Below, one piece after another: positions 7,337 to 13,818 of a stretch of DNA of 17,394 bases; position 1 is the first letter of the stretch; every line of letters begins with the position of its first letter. The position numbers were made by a program, and so were the translations under genes. The notes under the pieces were generated by a model. It made no database searches, was not told the DNA's origin, and worked only from the letters and a program-made list of their open reading frames with translations. The stretch is from CAZKYP01 sp964556885 (lineage in GTDB: Bacteria > Planctomycetota > Phycisphaerae > Sedimentisphaerales > Anaerobacaceae): NCBI GenBank assembly GCA_964556885.1, contig CAZKYP010000061.1, positions 1 to 17,394 on the forward strand, written 5' to 3'.

Positions 7337-8857
7337 TTATTTAGTAAAATTCTTGTAATGAAAAGTTATGGTAAACTTTAGCTGCCTGCTTCTGGCATCC
7401 GCTACGGCCGTCCTGTTAACGTCCCGTATATTTTTACTTTCTTCCAGGTTCTTCTCGAACCTGTATAGCTGGTCGTTACTGGTTGCCTGACCTGTTATCG
7501 TTACCATCTGCCCTTTCTTAAAGTGAATACTTTCAAGCTGGATACTGCCTCTTTGTCCTCCCCGCACTCCACCTCTCTGCCCTCCCCTCGGTCCGCCTCT
7601 CTGCTGGCCCTGGTCGATTTGACCGCATTCGTTTATTTCACTTATAAGCTCAAGCAAATCAGGCCGCTGTGCTGCAACCGTCTTAATCAGCTTCTGCCGT
7701 TCTACAAGCTGATTGATATCAGACTTGGTTTCGGAGGAATTTAAGTGCTTTTCGATTGCACTTGCCTTGGCGATGAGCAATGCGTATGAAATCAAAGCGA
7801 ATAAAATCAACGTAACCGCCGCAATGGAACCCGTCAGCTTCAGTGAGTAAAACCAGTATTTCTTTTTCCTCTTGTCGGCGGGATTATACAAATACTTAAA
7901 AATGTCCAGTTCGTCGGCACTCGATTCGAGGGCCATTATCCCAAGTCCGATAGGGACACGATACCGATATATCTCTTCAATATTATGTTCATTGTTCGAT
8001 TTTAATTTCCCGACATCGGGCGAAGCTACACGTGCATTCAGTCCCGCCAGTCTCAGAGAAGAAACTATGCTTACATACGAAGCATCGCCGTCAGACATAA
8101 CAAAAACAGGTATGTCATTAGACTGACTATAACCAAACAACTCCAGTACGCTCTTCATATCGATGGCGAATCTTTCGTCGGCTTCCGAACGCTCCTGTGC
8201 CCCTTCGACCGAAATATCGGCAATACCCATATCCAGAACAACGGCGTTACTCAATCGTCCGTCTTCCACAAGGCAAACATTTGTGTTCCGCTGCCCCATG
8301 CTCATGACCACGGCATTTCTTTCGTTGCCGGAAAAGAGAGTTTTCCAAACCTTTACTATTGCCTCGCTGTTCAGCAGTATTTTGGACGGCTCAAGATTCC
8401 AGATTGTCTCGACGAATTTTTTCAAATACTCCTTCCTTGCCGCCGCCATCGTAACTGAAACCTGTCCGTTACGCATACCATTGGTACGCCAGGTCAGCTC
8501 CATCTGCTCGGCAGGCAGCGGAAGCAGTGTTTCAGCCTGCAGCCTGACCATCGCTTCGATTTCATTCTCTTCCACGGCAGGCAGCTTAACACGGTAAAAA
8601 GCCATTGCTGTTGAGTCATAACCAACCACAACGCTCCTGTTATCGCTGAAATGCTTATGCACCATCGGCTCAATCGACAATCCACACTCGGAAGCAAAAT
8701 GCTGCCAGCTTGTTTCATCGTCCGCGCCCGTCTTTTTAAATAGTATTTCATAAGCCCCGTTTTGTTTTCGAAGCTCCACGGCTCTGAAAGTTTCATCTGT
8801 CCTTGCTATTGCAACTACAGACTGTGGCATCTGATTGTTGTCTGAGTTTTTATTCAT
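7337..8857 (-). CDS. gspL: T2SS inner-membrane platform protein GspL (PilM/PilN-like fusion)
   Basis: 506 residues. Residues about 12-325 form an actin-like cytoplasmic domain (IEAMVRLQAETLLPLP near 100-115, as in PilM/GspL) that would bind the GspE N-domain. A KRKKK stop-transfer cluster precedes one membrane helix (about 338-363), then a coiled coil (365-400) and a ferredoxin-like periplasmic domain (438-503). The cytoplasmic plus periplasmic layout equals a PilM-PilN fusion, as known for GspL. An unusual RGG tract (QQRGGPRGGQRGG and continuing, 418-437) sits between the coiled coil and the periplasmic domain. The ATG overlaps the gspK stop by one base (TAATG), indicating translational coupling; an AGG lies a few bases upstream. 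GspM follows directly. Confidence 0.88.
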   Translation of the reverse strand: MNKNSDNNQMPQSVVAIARTDETFRAVELRKQNGAYEILFKKTGADDETSWQHFASECGLSIEPMVHKHFSDNRSVVVGYDSTAMAFYRVKLPAVEENEIEAMVRLQAETLLPLPAEQMELTWRTNGMRNGQVSVTMAAARKEYLKKFVETIWNLEPSKILLNSEAIVKVWKTLFSGNERNAVVMSMGQRNTNVCLVEDGRLSNAVVLDMGIADISVEGAQERSEADERFAIDMKSVLELFGYSQSNDIPVFVMSDGDASYVSIVSSLRLAGLNARVASPDVGKLKSNNEHNIEEIYRYRVPIGLGIMALESSADELDIFKYLYNPADKRKKKYWFYSLKLTGSIAAVTLILFALISYALLIAKASAIEKHLNSSETKSDINQLVERQKLIKTVAAQRPDLLELISEINECGQIDQGQQRGGPRGGQRGGVRGGQRGSIQLESIHFKKGQMVTITGQATSNDQLYRFEKNLEESKNIRDVNRTAVADARSRQLKFTITFHYKNFTK

Positions 8858-10194
8858 TAATTACCTGCTCCCTGATACCAGTAAAGTATTTTGCAGGGGC
8901 TTGTACTTCTGTCCACCACTGCTTCTGTTTGTAATGATGCGCCATAAGGGCCGCCGCGGTCGGCGTTGGCAACACAGATAATAGTAAAAATGTTGGAAGT
9001 AACTGTTACATAATCCTGGATCTGACTGAGGTTATCGCTGCTTATGATACCTGCATCAACCAGTTCCGACACGCTTTCTATGCCGTACATCAAAGTATCC
9101 CTGTATGCGATTATTGACTGAGCCGTACGCAGAGCATCGTCCCCGCCGCCAAGCAATGCGGCCAGAACAATATCCGAAGCGGTATTGATGTTTACCTGCG
9201 CGTATGTCTGTTCACTGCTGCTTTGACTCGTCTGGGTTTGGCTGTTTTGAGTCTGNNNNNNNNNNNNNNNNNNNNNNNNNNNNNNNNNNNNNNNNNNNNN
9301 NNNNNNNNNNNNNNNNNNNNNNNNNNNNNNNNNNNNNNNNNNNNNNNNNNNNNNNTGAGTCTGGTTGTTTTGTGACTGGTTATTCTGAGTTTGGTTACTC
9401 TGACTCTGGTTGTTCTGAGTTTGATTATTCTGTGTTTGCGTATTTTGGGTACTTTGACTTTGAGTCTGAGTACTCTGAGTCTGGGTGCTTTGAGTTTGGG
9501 CACTGCCTGTGCTGGAAGAATAACACGTCAGATATGCGGCCCATCCTTTATCCAGGATATTATCACCGTTATCCGACGGCGGTGTTATATCTCCATCATT
9601 CTCATTATAATCCAACTGGCCGTTCAGATTTGTATCTTCTCCGTAGAACAATTCCTCAGTTACCCCCCTGACCAGCAGCAGCTCACGCAACGTCCTGAAA
9701 GGACCGTTTCGAGGCACATATCCGAACGGCAGATTTTCATAATATCCGCCTTCGATTCCGTTTTCACCCGGTGTCTCATCGGTATCCCTCCAGTCGATTA
9801 TCGCATCTGCTATTTCGGCATCCATATACTCCAATCCCAAAAGCTGCTCTTTGGTAATAGTATTGATATTCAACTTACTCGTTTCGTCGATTACACGAAC
9901 ACTAAACCAGCACTTTTCGAGATAAATATCGTTGAAATCCTCGGGATTGTAGCTCCACAGGTCAACCAGGCAATCGGTCTCCCTGTCATCCTCATTTAAT
10001 ATTGCAACCGCCTTTTCAATAGCTGCCCGACAGGCCCATTTACACCTGATTGCCTCCATTCGGGCAAGGCAGACCTTCGAATCCAGCCGGCTTTTCCGAC
10101 CAAGGACCGCAACAATGACCGTCAGGACTATCACAATCCACAGCACTGCTATAAGAACCAATCCTTTTCTGTTATTTTCCGGATTCATAATCAT
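8857..10194 (-). CDS. gspK: Type II secretion minor pseudopilin GspK with Gln/Thr/Asn-rich insert
   Basis: Predicted 445 residues including an assembly gap. GspK caps the pseudopilus tip. The leader MIMNPENNRKG is followed by a hydrophobic helix (LVLIAVLWIVIVLTVIVAVL) that lacks the Glu5 of other pseudopilins, as expected for GspK. LNINTITKEQLLGLEYMD (108-125) and VNINTASDIVLAALLGGG (334-351) are the two helix-hairpin-helix-like segments of the family. Between them are an EF-hand-like loop, EDTNLNGQLDYNENDGD (186-202), and a low-complexity insert of QTQS/QTQN/NQTQ units (about 229-330) broken by 100 N. The ATG at 10194 has no clear ribosome binding site; a second ATG at 10188 is possible. It is preceded by an unusual 62-base spacer after gspJ and overlaps gspL by one base. 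Confidence 0.9.
   Translation of the reverse strand: MIMNPENNRKGLVLIAVLWIVIVLTVIVAVLGRKSRLDSKVCLARMEAIRCKWACRAAIEKAVAILNEDDRETDCLVDLWSYNPEDFNDIYLEKCWFSVRVIDETSKLNINTITKEQLLGLEYMDAEIADAIIDWRDTDETPGENGIEGGYYENLPFGYVPRNGPFRTLRELLLVRGVTEELFYGEDTNLNGQLDYNENDGDITPPSDNGDNILDKGWAAYLTCYSSSTGSAQTQSTQTQSTQTQSQSTQNTQTQNNQTQNNQSQSNQTQNNQSQNNQTXXXXXXXXXXXXXXXXXXXXXXXXXXXXXXXXXXQTQNSQTQTSQSSSEQTYAQVNINTASDIVLAALLGGGDDALRTAQSIIAYRDTLMYGIESVSELVDAGIISSDNLSQIQDYVTVTSNIFTIICVANADRGGPYGASLQTEAVVDRSTSPCKILYWYQGAGN
9205..9504 (-). repeat. Gln/Thr/Asn/Ser coding repeat in gspK
   Basis: Short tandem units of about 6 to 15 bases encode QTQS, QTQN, NNQTQNNQ and similar. They begin after the Ca-loop domain and end before the second helix-hairpin-helix segment. 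The 100-N gap (9256-9355) falls inside, so the true copy number is unknown and probably larger than shown. Confidence 0.85.
9256..9355. other. Assembly gap of exactly 100 N inside gspK
   Basis: A placeholder run of exactly 100 N within the Gln/Thr/Asn repeat. The sequence on both sides is the same repeat in the same frame, so the gap most likely reflects collapse of the repeat during assembly. Confidence 0.95.
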
Positions 10195-10287
10195 TTACTT
10201 AATCACAAGCCTCACCTGCACCGGCATTTTTCTACTTACTGTTATTGTCCAATATTTTACCCGCTGCTTTGTACGGTCTGCTCGGTC
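10195..10287 (-). other. Protein-like open stretch in the gspJ-gspK spacer (possible lost C-terminus of gspJ)
   Basis: In the -1 frame relative to gspJ, 30 codons are open from after a TGA at 10288 to a TAA at 10195, directly before the gspK ATG (TAAATG). The peptide includes RVKYWTITVSRK followed by MPVQVRLVIK, an amphipathic beta-strand pattern. The only ATG in the stretch starts the last 10 codons. The 62-base spacer contrasts with the overlaps elsewhere in the pseudopilin genes. A one-base indel near the end of gspJ would join this peptide to it. Confidence 0.4.
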
Positions 10288-10928
10288 TCAGTAGTCTCGG
10301 ATGTGGTTGTCGCAGACCTGACGATATTTACAATAAAAGATTCCATTATCGGATTTCCGCGACCCTGCTGTTCACCTACAATATTAACTTCTATCAAATC
10401 AGGCATAGCCGTCATATCCTCCGGCCATTCTGAGTACCATTCTTCACCGTCAAAATAACGGACCTCGAAAATCTTTATATTTTCGGCAATTGTGGTTAAA
10501 ACTCCTCCCGGTTCGAATACGTTGTTGGGATTCGGCCAGAGGCGTCTCATTAAGGAGGAAGTCTCCTCATTCTGAACAAGATAATATTCAACTTCATATA
10601 AATCGCCTTCCGGCTCATAAGGCCTTGCCTTTGTCCTGTTAAGAGTATAAAAAACAAGATAGCTCGTGCTGTATTCGCTCGAGTCTTCGACCGTCCCGAT
10701 CAGCTTGGTATTCGCATAATTCGGGTCATTGTACATATTAACAAGGTCTCTTCTAATCATATTCGAAGCAAATCTCACCTCGGCGGCGGTATCAACCGCG
10801 GTGTCCAGCATGTCACTGCTGGCTATTACGGTCTTCAAGGTACCGACCGCAACCAGAGCCACAAATGCTCCTATAGTTGAGGCTACCATAATTTCCACCA
10901 GCGTAAATCCTGTTCGTTTCGAATACAT
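10257..10928 (-). CDS. gspJ: Type II secretion minor pseudopilin GspJ
   Basis: 223 residues from the ATG at 10926-10928. A GTG nine bases upstream, overlapping the gspI stop (TAGTG), would give 226. The prepilin site is RTG^FTLVEIMVAST, with Glu5, followed by a hydrophobic helix, then a mostly beta domain (EVEYYLVQNEE, MPDLIEVNIVG, MESFIVNIVRS) of the GspJ type. FDGEEWYSEWPEDMTAMPDLIEV matches the usual Trp-rich strand followed by the Pro-led strand (quoted in part: EEWYSEWPED, MPDLIEV). The C-terminus is a Thr/Ser/Glu-rich tail (TTTSETTETEQTVQSSG) that is unlike a folded end and may be a product of frameshift. Its place between gspI and gspK supports J rather than a general prepilin. The protein is in the inner membrane before prepilin peptidase cleavage and then in the pseudopilus tip. 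Confidence 0.85.
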   Translation of the reverse strand: MYSKRTGFTLVEIMVASTIGAFVALVAVGTLKTVIASSDMLDTAVDTAAEVRFASNMIRRDLVNMYNDPNYANTKLIGTVEDSSEYSTSYLVFYTLNRTKARPYEPEGDLYEVEYYLVQNEETSSLMRRLWPNPNNVFEPGGVLTTIAENIKIFEVRYFDGEEWYSEWPEDMTAMPDLIEVNIVGEQQGRGNPIMESFIVNIVRSATTTSETTETEQTVQSSG

Positions 10929-10936
10929 ATTAATCA

Positions 10937-11365
10937 CTACTGTGTTGCTGTGGTCCCCGTTTCGGTCCCGGTACTTGTATACTGGCTGACTCCGTCGAAC
11001 ATGGTATCGACCGTGACTCTGTAAGGACGATTGTTAATAATCCAGCCAACGCTTATAGTTACGAGATACAAACTGTCAATATCCATATATTCAGTGGCAA
11101 CCGACCATTGATAATCGGAAAACGGCTCATCAAAGGTTCCTTCCGTCTGCCCTATTGAAATGAATTCGTCGATGCCCACATAGTCAATCATGCTGAGCTG
11201 CCTGTCAATCAACAGCATCGCCGTTTCGTACTGCCTGTTTATTCTCGTACCGGTAAGAGACCTCGTGGTAATCGCGCTGACAGTTAAAACAGACCCGCAA
11301 AGTATGGCGCTTGCCACTATTGTCTCTACCAAAGTAAAACCTTTTGTTATTGTTGTACGAATCAT
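10937..11365 (-). CDS. gspI: Type II secretion minor pseudopilin GspI
   Basis: 142 residues. The prepilin site is TKG^FTLVETIVASAIL (Gly9, Phe10, Glu14), followed by the N-terminal helix, then INRQYETAMLLIDRQLSMID (about 57-76), the helix typical of GspI that precedes a small beta-sheet. The size fits GspI. The C-terminus is Thr/Gly-rich (STGTETGTTATQ). The ATG overlaps the gspH stop by four bases (ATGA), with GAGGA immediately before it, indicating coupled translation. GspI initiates the tip complex with GspJ and GspK in known systems. Confidence 0.85.
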   Translation of the reverse strand: MIRTTITKGFTLVETIVASAILCGSVLTVSAITTRSLTGTRINRQYETAMLLIDRQLSMIDYVGIDEFISIGQTEGTFDEPFSDYQWSVATEYMDIDSLYLVTISVGWIINNRPYRVTVDTMFDGVSQYTSTGTETGTTATQ

Positions 11366-11958
11366 TCCTCGGCATCCAAATCTATGGTACTGATTTTCAC
11401 ATTTTCAATCGTGCCCTGGTATAATGTCGCCTTGCCGGTCGCCGCATTAATACCCATTGCATAATGAGTCTTATTATCACCAATCTGTATCGAAGCCGAC
11501 TGTGCCGTGCCGTCCGGGAAAAAGAATATCGACTGCAAATCTTCCGTCTGTTCGACTGATTCCAGACCGGTCGGTATGATTTGAATATTTTCAAATCTGA
11601 CATCGGTATCCATTACAACAGGCTTACAATACGGGTCACGGACAATCATTTTTGCGCTCTGGCCGCTCTCCCGGTCCACCTGCATCTCAATCAGGAAAAA
11701 TCCGTTATTTTGTGTGTCCAGGCATAATTCATATTGCTGTTGCTGCTCCAGTGCCATTATCCGGGCATATTTGGCGGTGAGAAGCAAATCACGTGCGGCT
11801 TTTTCGACCTGCAAGCCCTTAAGTGTCCCAATATAAAATCCGCCGCCGACGCTGGCCATCAGAGAAATCAACATTATCACAAGAAGAATCTCGACGAGCG
11901 TAAAGCCGGGCCGCTCTTTGTTGAATCTTACTATCGAACTCTCACCTGTTGTTTTCAT
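11362..11958 (-). CDS. gspH: Type II secretion minor pseudopilin GspH
   Basis: 198 residues from the ATG at 11956-11958; a GTG start at 11982 would add eight residues (MSILFFSV), which look unlike a prepilin leader. The processing site is ERPG^FTLVEILLVIML with Glu5. It is followed by the N-terminal helix, then AARDLLLTAKYARIMALEQQ, the helix typical of GspH/FimT-like minor pseudopilins, and a beta-rich domain with YELCLDTQNNGFFLIEMQ and IFFFPDGTAQSASIQIG, a GspH-type signature (FxPDGT). It overlaps gspI by four bases and lies 41 bases after gspG. Confidence 0.88.
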   Translation of the reverse strand: MKTTGESSIVRFNKERPGFTLVEILLVIMLISLMASVGGGFYIGTLKGLQVEKAARDLLLTAKYARIMALEQQQQYELCLDTQNNGFFLIEMQVDRESGQSAKMIVRDPYCKPVVMDTDVRFENIQIIPTGLESVEQTEDLQSIFFFPDGTAQSASIQIGDNKTHYAMGINAATGKATLYQGTIENVKISTIDLDAEE

Positions 11959-11999
11959 AACACTAAAAAATAAAATACTCACGAAATTAAACTACATAC

Positions 12000-12428
12000 T
12001 CAATCGTTATAAATATCCTCGTTCTCACCCTCGCCGCCGTTTTCACCGTCCGCCCCAAGGCTTATCAAATCATAGCTGCCGGGATTAACCTGACCTTCCG
12101 CAACATAAATATACTCATTATTCCATGGATCAAGTATCTCACTCGGTTTCAGATAACGGCCTTTCCATGCATCCTCCAGACCCGCCGGCGGAGTAATCAA
12201 AGCGCCAAGCCCCTCCGAATCATCCGGATAACGCCCGCAATCGATATAGAATCTGGCAAGTGCGTTCTCTATGATCGCCATCTTTGATTTTGCAATATCA
12301 TGTTTGGCCTTACCGAGACCGGTAAACATCCTCGGTGCAACAAAAGCCGCAAGCATCGATATGATCAAAATGACCACAAGCAGTTCCACAAGCGTAAATG
12401 CCTTTCTATTCTGCTTTCTCTGTTTCAT
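12000..12428 (-). CDS. gspG: Type II secretion major pseudopilin GspG
   Basis: 142 residues from the ATG at 12426-12428, preceded at eight bases by AAAGGT. A longer GTG start at 12467 would add 13 residues without support. The processing site is NRKA^FTLVELLVVILII: Ala instead of Gly at -1, with Glu5 present. The family markers are GRYPDDSEGLGALITPP (C-helix and loop), LDPWNNEYIYVAEG and the Ca-binding loop LISLGADGENGGEGENEDI near the C-terminus. This matches the major subunit of the pseudopilus that is extended by GspE. It lies 73 bases after the gspF stop. Confidence 0.95.
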   Translation of the reverse strand: MKQRKQNRKAFTLVELLVVILIISMLAAFVAPRMFTGLGKAKHDIAKSKMAIIENALARFYIDCGRYPDDSEGLGALITPPAGLEDAWKGRYLKPSEILDPWNNEYIYVAEGQVNPGSYDLISLGADGENGGEGENEDIYND

Positions 12429-12436
12429 TTTCGCAT

Positions 12437-12442
12437 ACCTTT
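12437..12442 (-). promoter_or_regulatory. Ribosome binding site that decides the gspG start
   Basis: AAAGGT on the minus strand lies eight bases before the ATG at 12428. It falls inside the longer open frame from GTG 12467, so it argues for the shorter protein with a normal prepilin leader (MKQRKQNRKA). Confidence 0.55.
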
Positions 12443-12501
12443 CATAAATTTTTCTAACAAACCGCACTCACTCAAAAGAGAATCCTGACATCAGCAACAC
12501 A

Positions 12502-13767
12502 CTAATGTCCCAGTGCTCCTCCACTAAGCTCCATCACGACAATCGGCAATAAGGTAGCTGCTATTATGAAACCTATCACCAGAGCCAGCAGTAATATCAG
12601 AAGCGCCGGAAAAATCGACATAAACCTGTTAATCGCCGAATCGGCTTCCGAATCGAAAGTTTCAGCGGCGTTAAGTAACAACTCATCAAGCTTGCCCGTC
12701 TCTTCACCTATGGAAGTAATCTGGACAAGCAGCGGCGGAAAATATCCCGATTCTCCTAACGGACCCGCAAGCGACTCGCCGCGCTTGACCTTTTCGGCAA
12801 CGGTATCGATTTCTCTCCCAAGCAGCTCATTGCCGAGTGTATCCCGAACAACGGCCAGGGCCTCCAAAATAATAACGCCGCCTTTTGTCAGAGCTCCGAG
12901 CGTCCGTGCGAACCTGCCCACCGCTATTGTTCTCAGGACCGAACCCAAAACAGGTATTCTCAGCTTGAAACTGTCCCATTTGACCATCCCGACAGTCCTT
13001 GTCCACCTTACAAGATAAATGAATCCTGCAACAATCAGTATAATAACGAACCACCCGAATACCGTTGTAAACAGCATCTTCATAAACGTGCTTATCGATA
13101 GAAGAATCCTTGTTGGTAAAGGCAGAACGGCCATCCCCCCGCCTATCGTCGATAATATACTCGGTAAAATCCATGTAATAATAATTGCCACTGATACAAG
13201 ACCTATACTCAAGACGAAGATAGGATATGCCGACGCATTCTTCATATTGGTCTTTATTTTCTCGTCTCTGGCCAATATACTCGCCAACTGCTCTGTCGTT
13301 TGTTCCAGAATCCCGCCGGTCTCTCCGACCCTTATCATCGACAGGTACAAAGGACTGAAAATTCTCTTGTGCTTGCTCATGGCATCCGAAAGAGATTGCC
13401 CGGAACTGACCGCATTAATCAAATCGCCCATCATTTCCTTCATACCTTTTTTATGCTGCTGCTGATGAATCAGTACAAGTCCGTTCAACAACGGCAGACC
13501 CGCCCTCAGAGCGGTGCTTAACTGCGTCGTCATGGCCAGAATATCTTTGCTGCTGACTCCGGTTGAGCCGAACCTTAGTAAGCTGCCAAGATTCAATCCT
13601 GTTAAAATACTACTGCCTTCCGCCTTATCCGACGATTCAGCTAATTCCGTTACGAAATGGCCCTTATTCGACAGAACCAGCACGGCGTTTCTTCGGTCGG
13701 GAGCTTCTAATGTTCCTGTTATGTGCTTACCGCCGCGATCAACTGCCTTGTAAGAAAACTGGCTCAC
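12502..13767 (-). CDS. gspF: Type II secretion inner-membrane platform protein GspF
   Basis: 421 residues, the usual length. The N-terminal extension (FSYKAVDRGGKHITGTLEA) is typical of the GspF/PilC family. Two T2SSF domains follow (about 71-194 and 274-395), each with a G-E-x-x-G-x-L motif: RVGETGGILEQ (146-156) and SIGEETGKLDE (352-362). Membrane helices are predicted at about 181-208, 231-253 and 386-412. The protein converts GspE ATPase motion into pseudopilin insertion. The start is GTG at 13765-13767, supported by AGAGGT seven bases upstream. It lies 51 bases after gspE. Confidence 0.96.
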   Translation of the reverse strand: MSQFSYKAVDRGGKHITGTLEAPDRRNAVLVLSNKGHFVTELAESSDKAEGSSILTGLNLGSLLRFGSTGVSSKDILAMTTQLSTALRAGLPLLNGLVLIHQQQHKKGMKEMMGDLINAVSSGQSLSDAMSKHKRIFSPLYLSMIRVGETGGILEQTTEQLASILARDEKIKTNMKNASAYPIFVLSIGLVSVAIIITWILPSILSTIGGGMAVLPLPTRILLSISTFMKMLFTTVFGWFVIILIVAGFIYLVRWTRTVGMVKWDSFKLRIPVLGSVLRTIAVGRFARTLGALTKGGVIILEALAVVRDTLGNELLGREIDTVAEKVKRGESLAGPLGESGYFPPLLVQITSIGEETGKLDELLLNAAETFDSEADSAINRFMSIFPALLILLLALVIGFIIAATLLPIVVMELSGGALGH

Positions 13768-13774
13768 TTTGAAT

Positions 13775-13780
13775 ACCTCT
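13775..13780 (-). promoter_or_regulatory. Ribosome binding site supporting the GTG start of gspF
   Basis: AGAGGT on the minus strand, seven bases before the GTG at 13767. It is a strong match and confirms GTG as the start; the next Met is far inside the protein. Confidence 0.65.
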
Positions 13781-13818
13781 TTCGATGTTTCATATCATTC
13801 ATACGACACATATTACGT

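Noticed and set aside
9205..9504. Possible CRISPR-like or minisatellite array
   Set aside because: The repeats are short, imperfect, without unique spacers, and encode in-frame Gln/Thr/Asn within gspK.
9391..9999. 202-codon plus-strand frame with Leu/Ser-rich start
   Set aside because: Antisense to gspK; the repetitive start is the complement of the Gln/Thr/Asn repeat and the rest has no protein family features.
11959..11982. Longer GTG start for gspH
   Set aside because: It adds a hydrophobic MSILFFSV ahead of a normal prepilin leader and has no ribosome binding site; the ATG at 11958 gives a standard leader.
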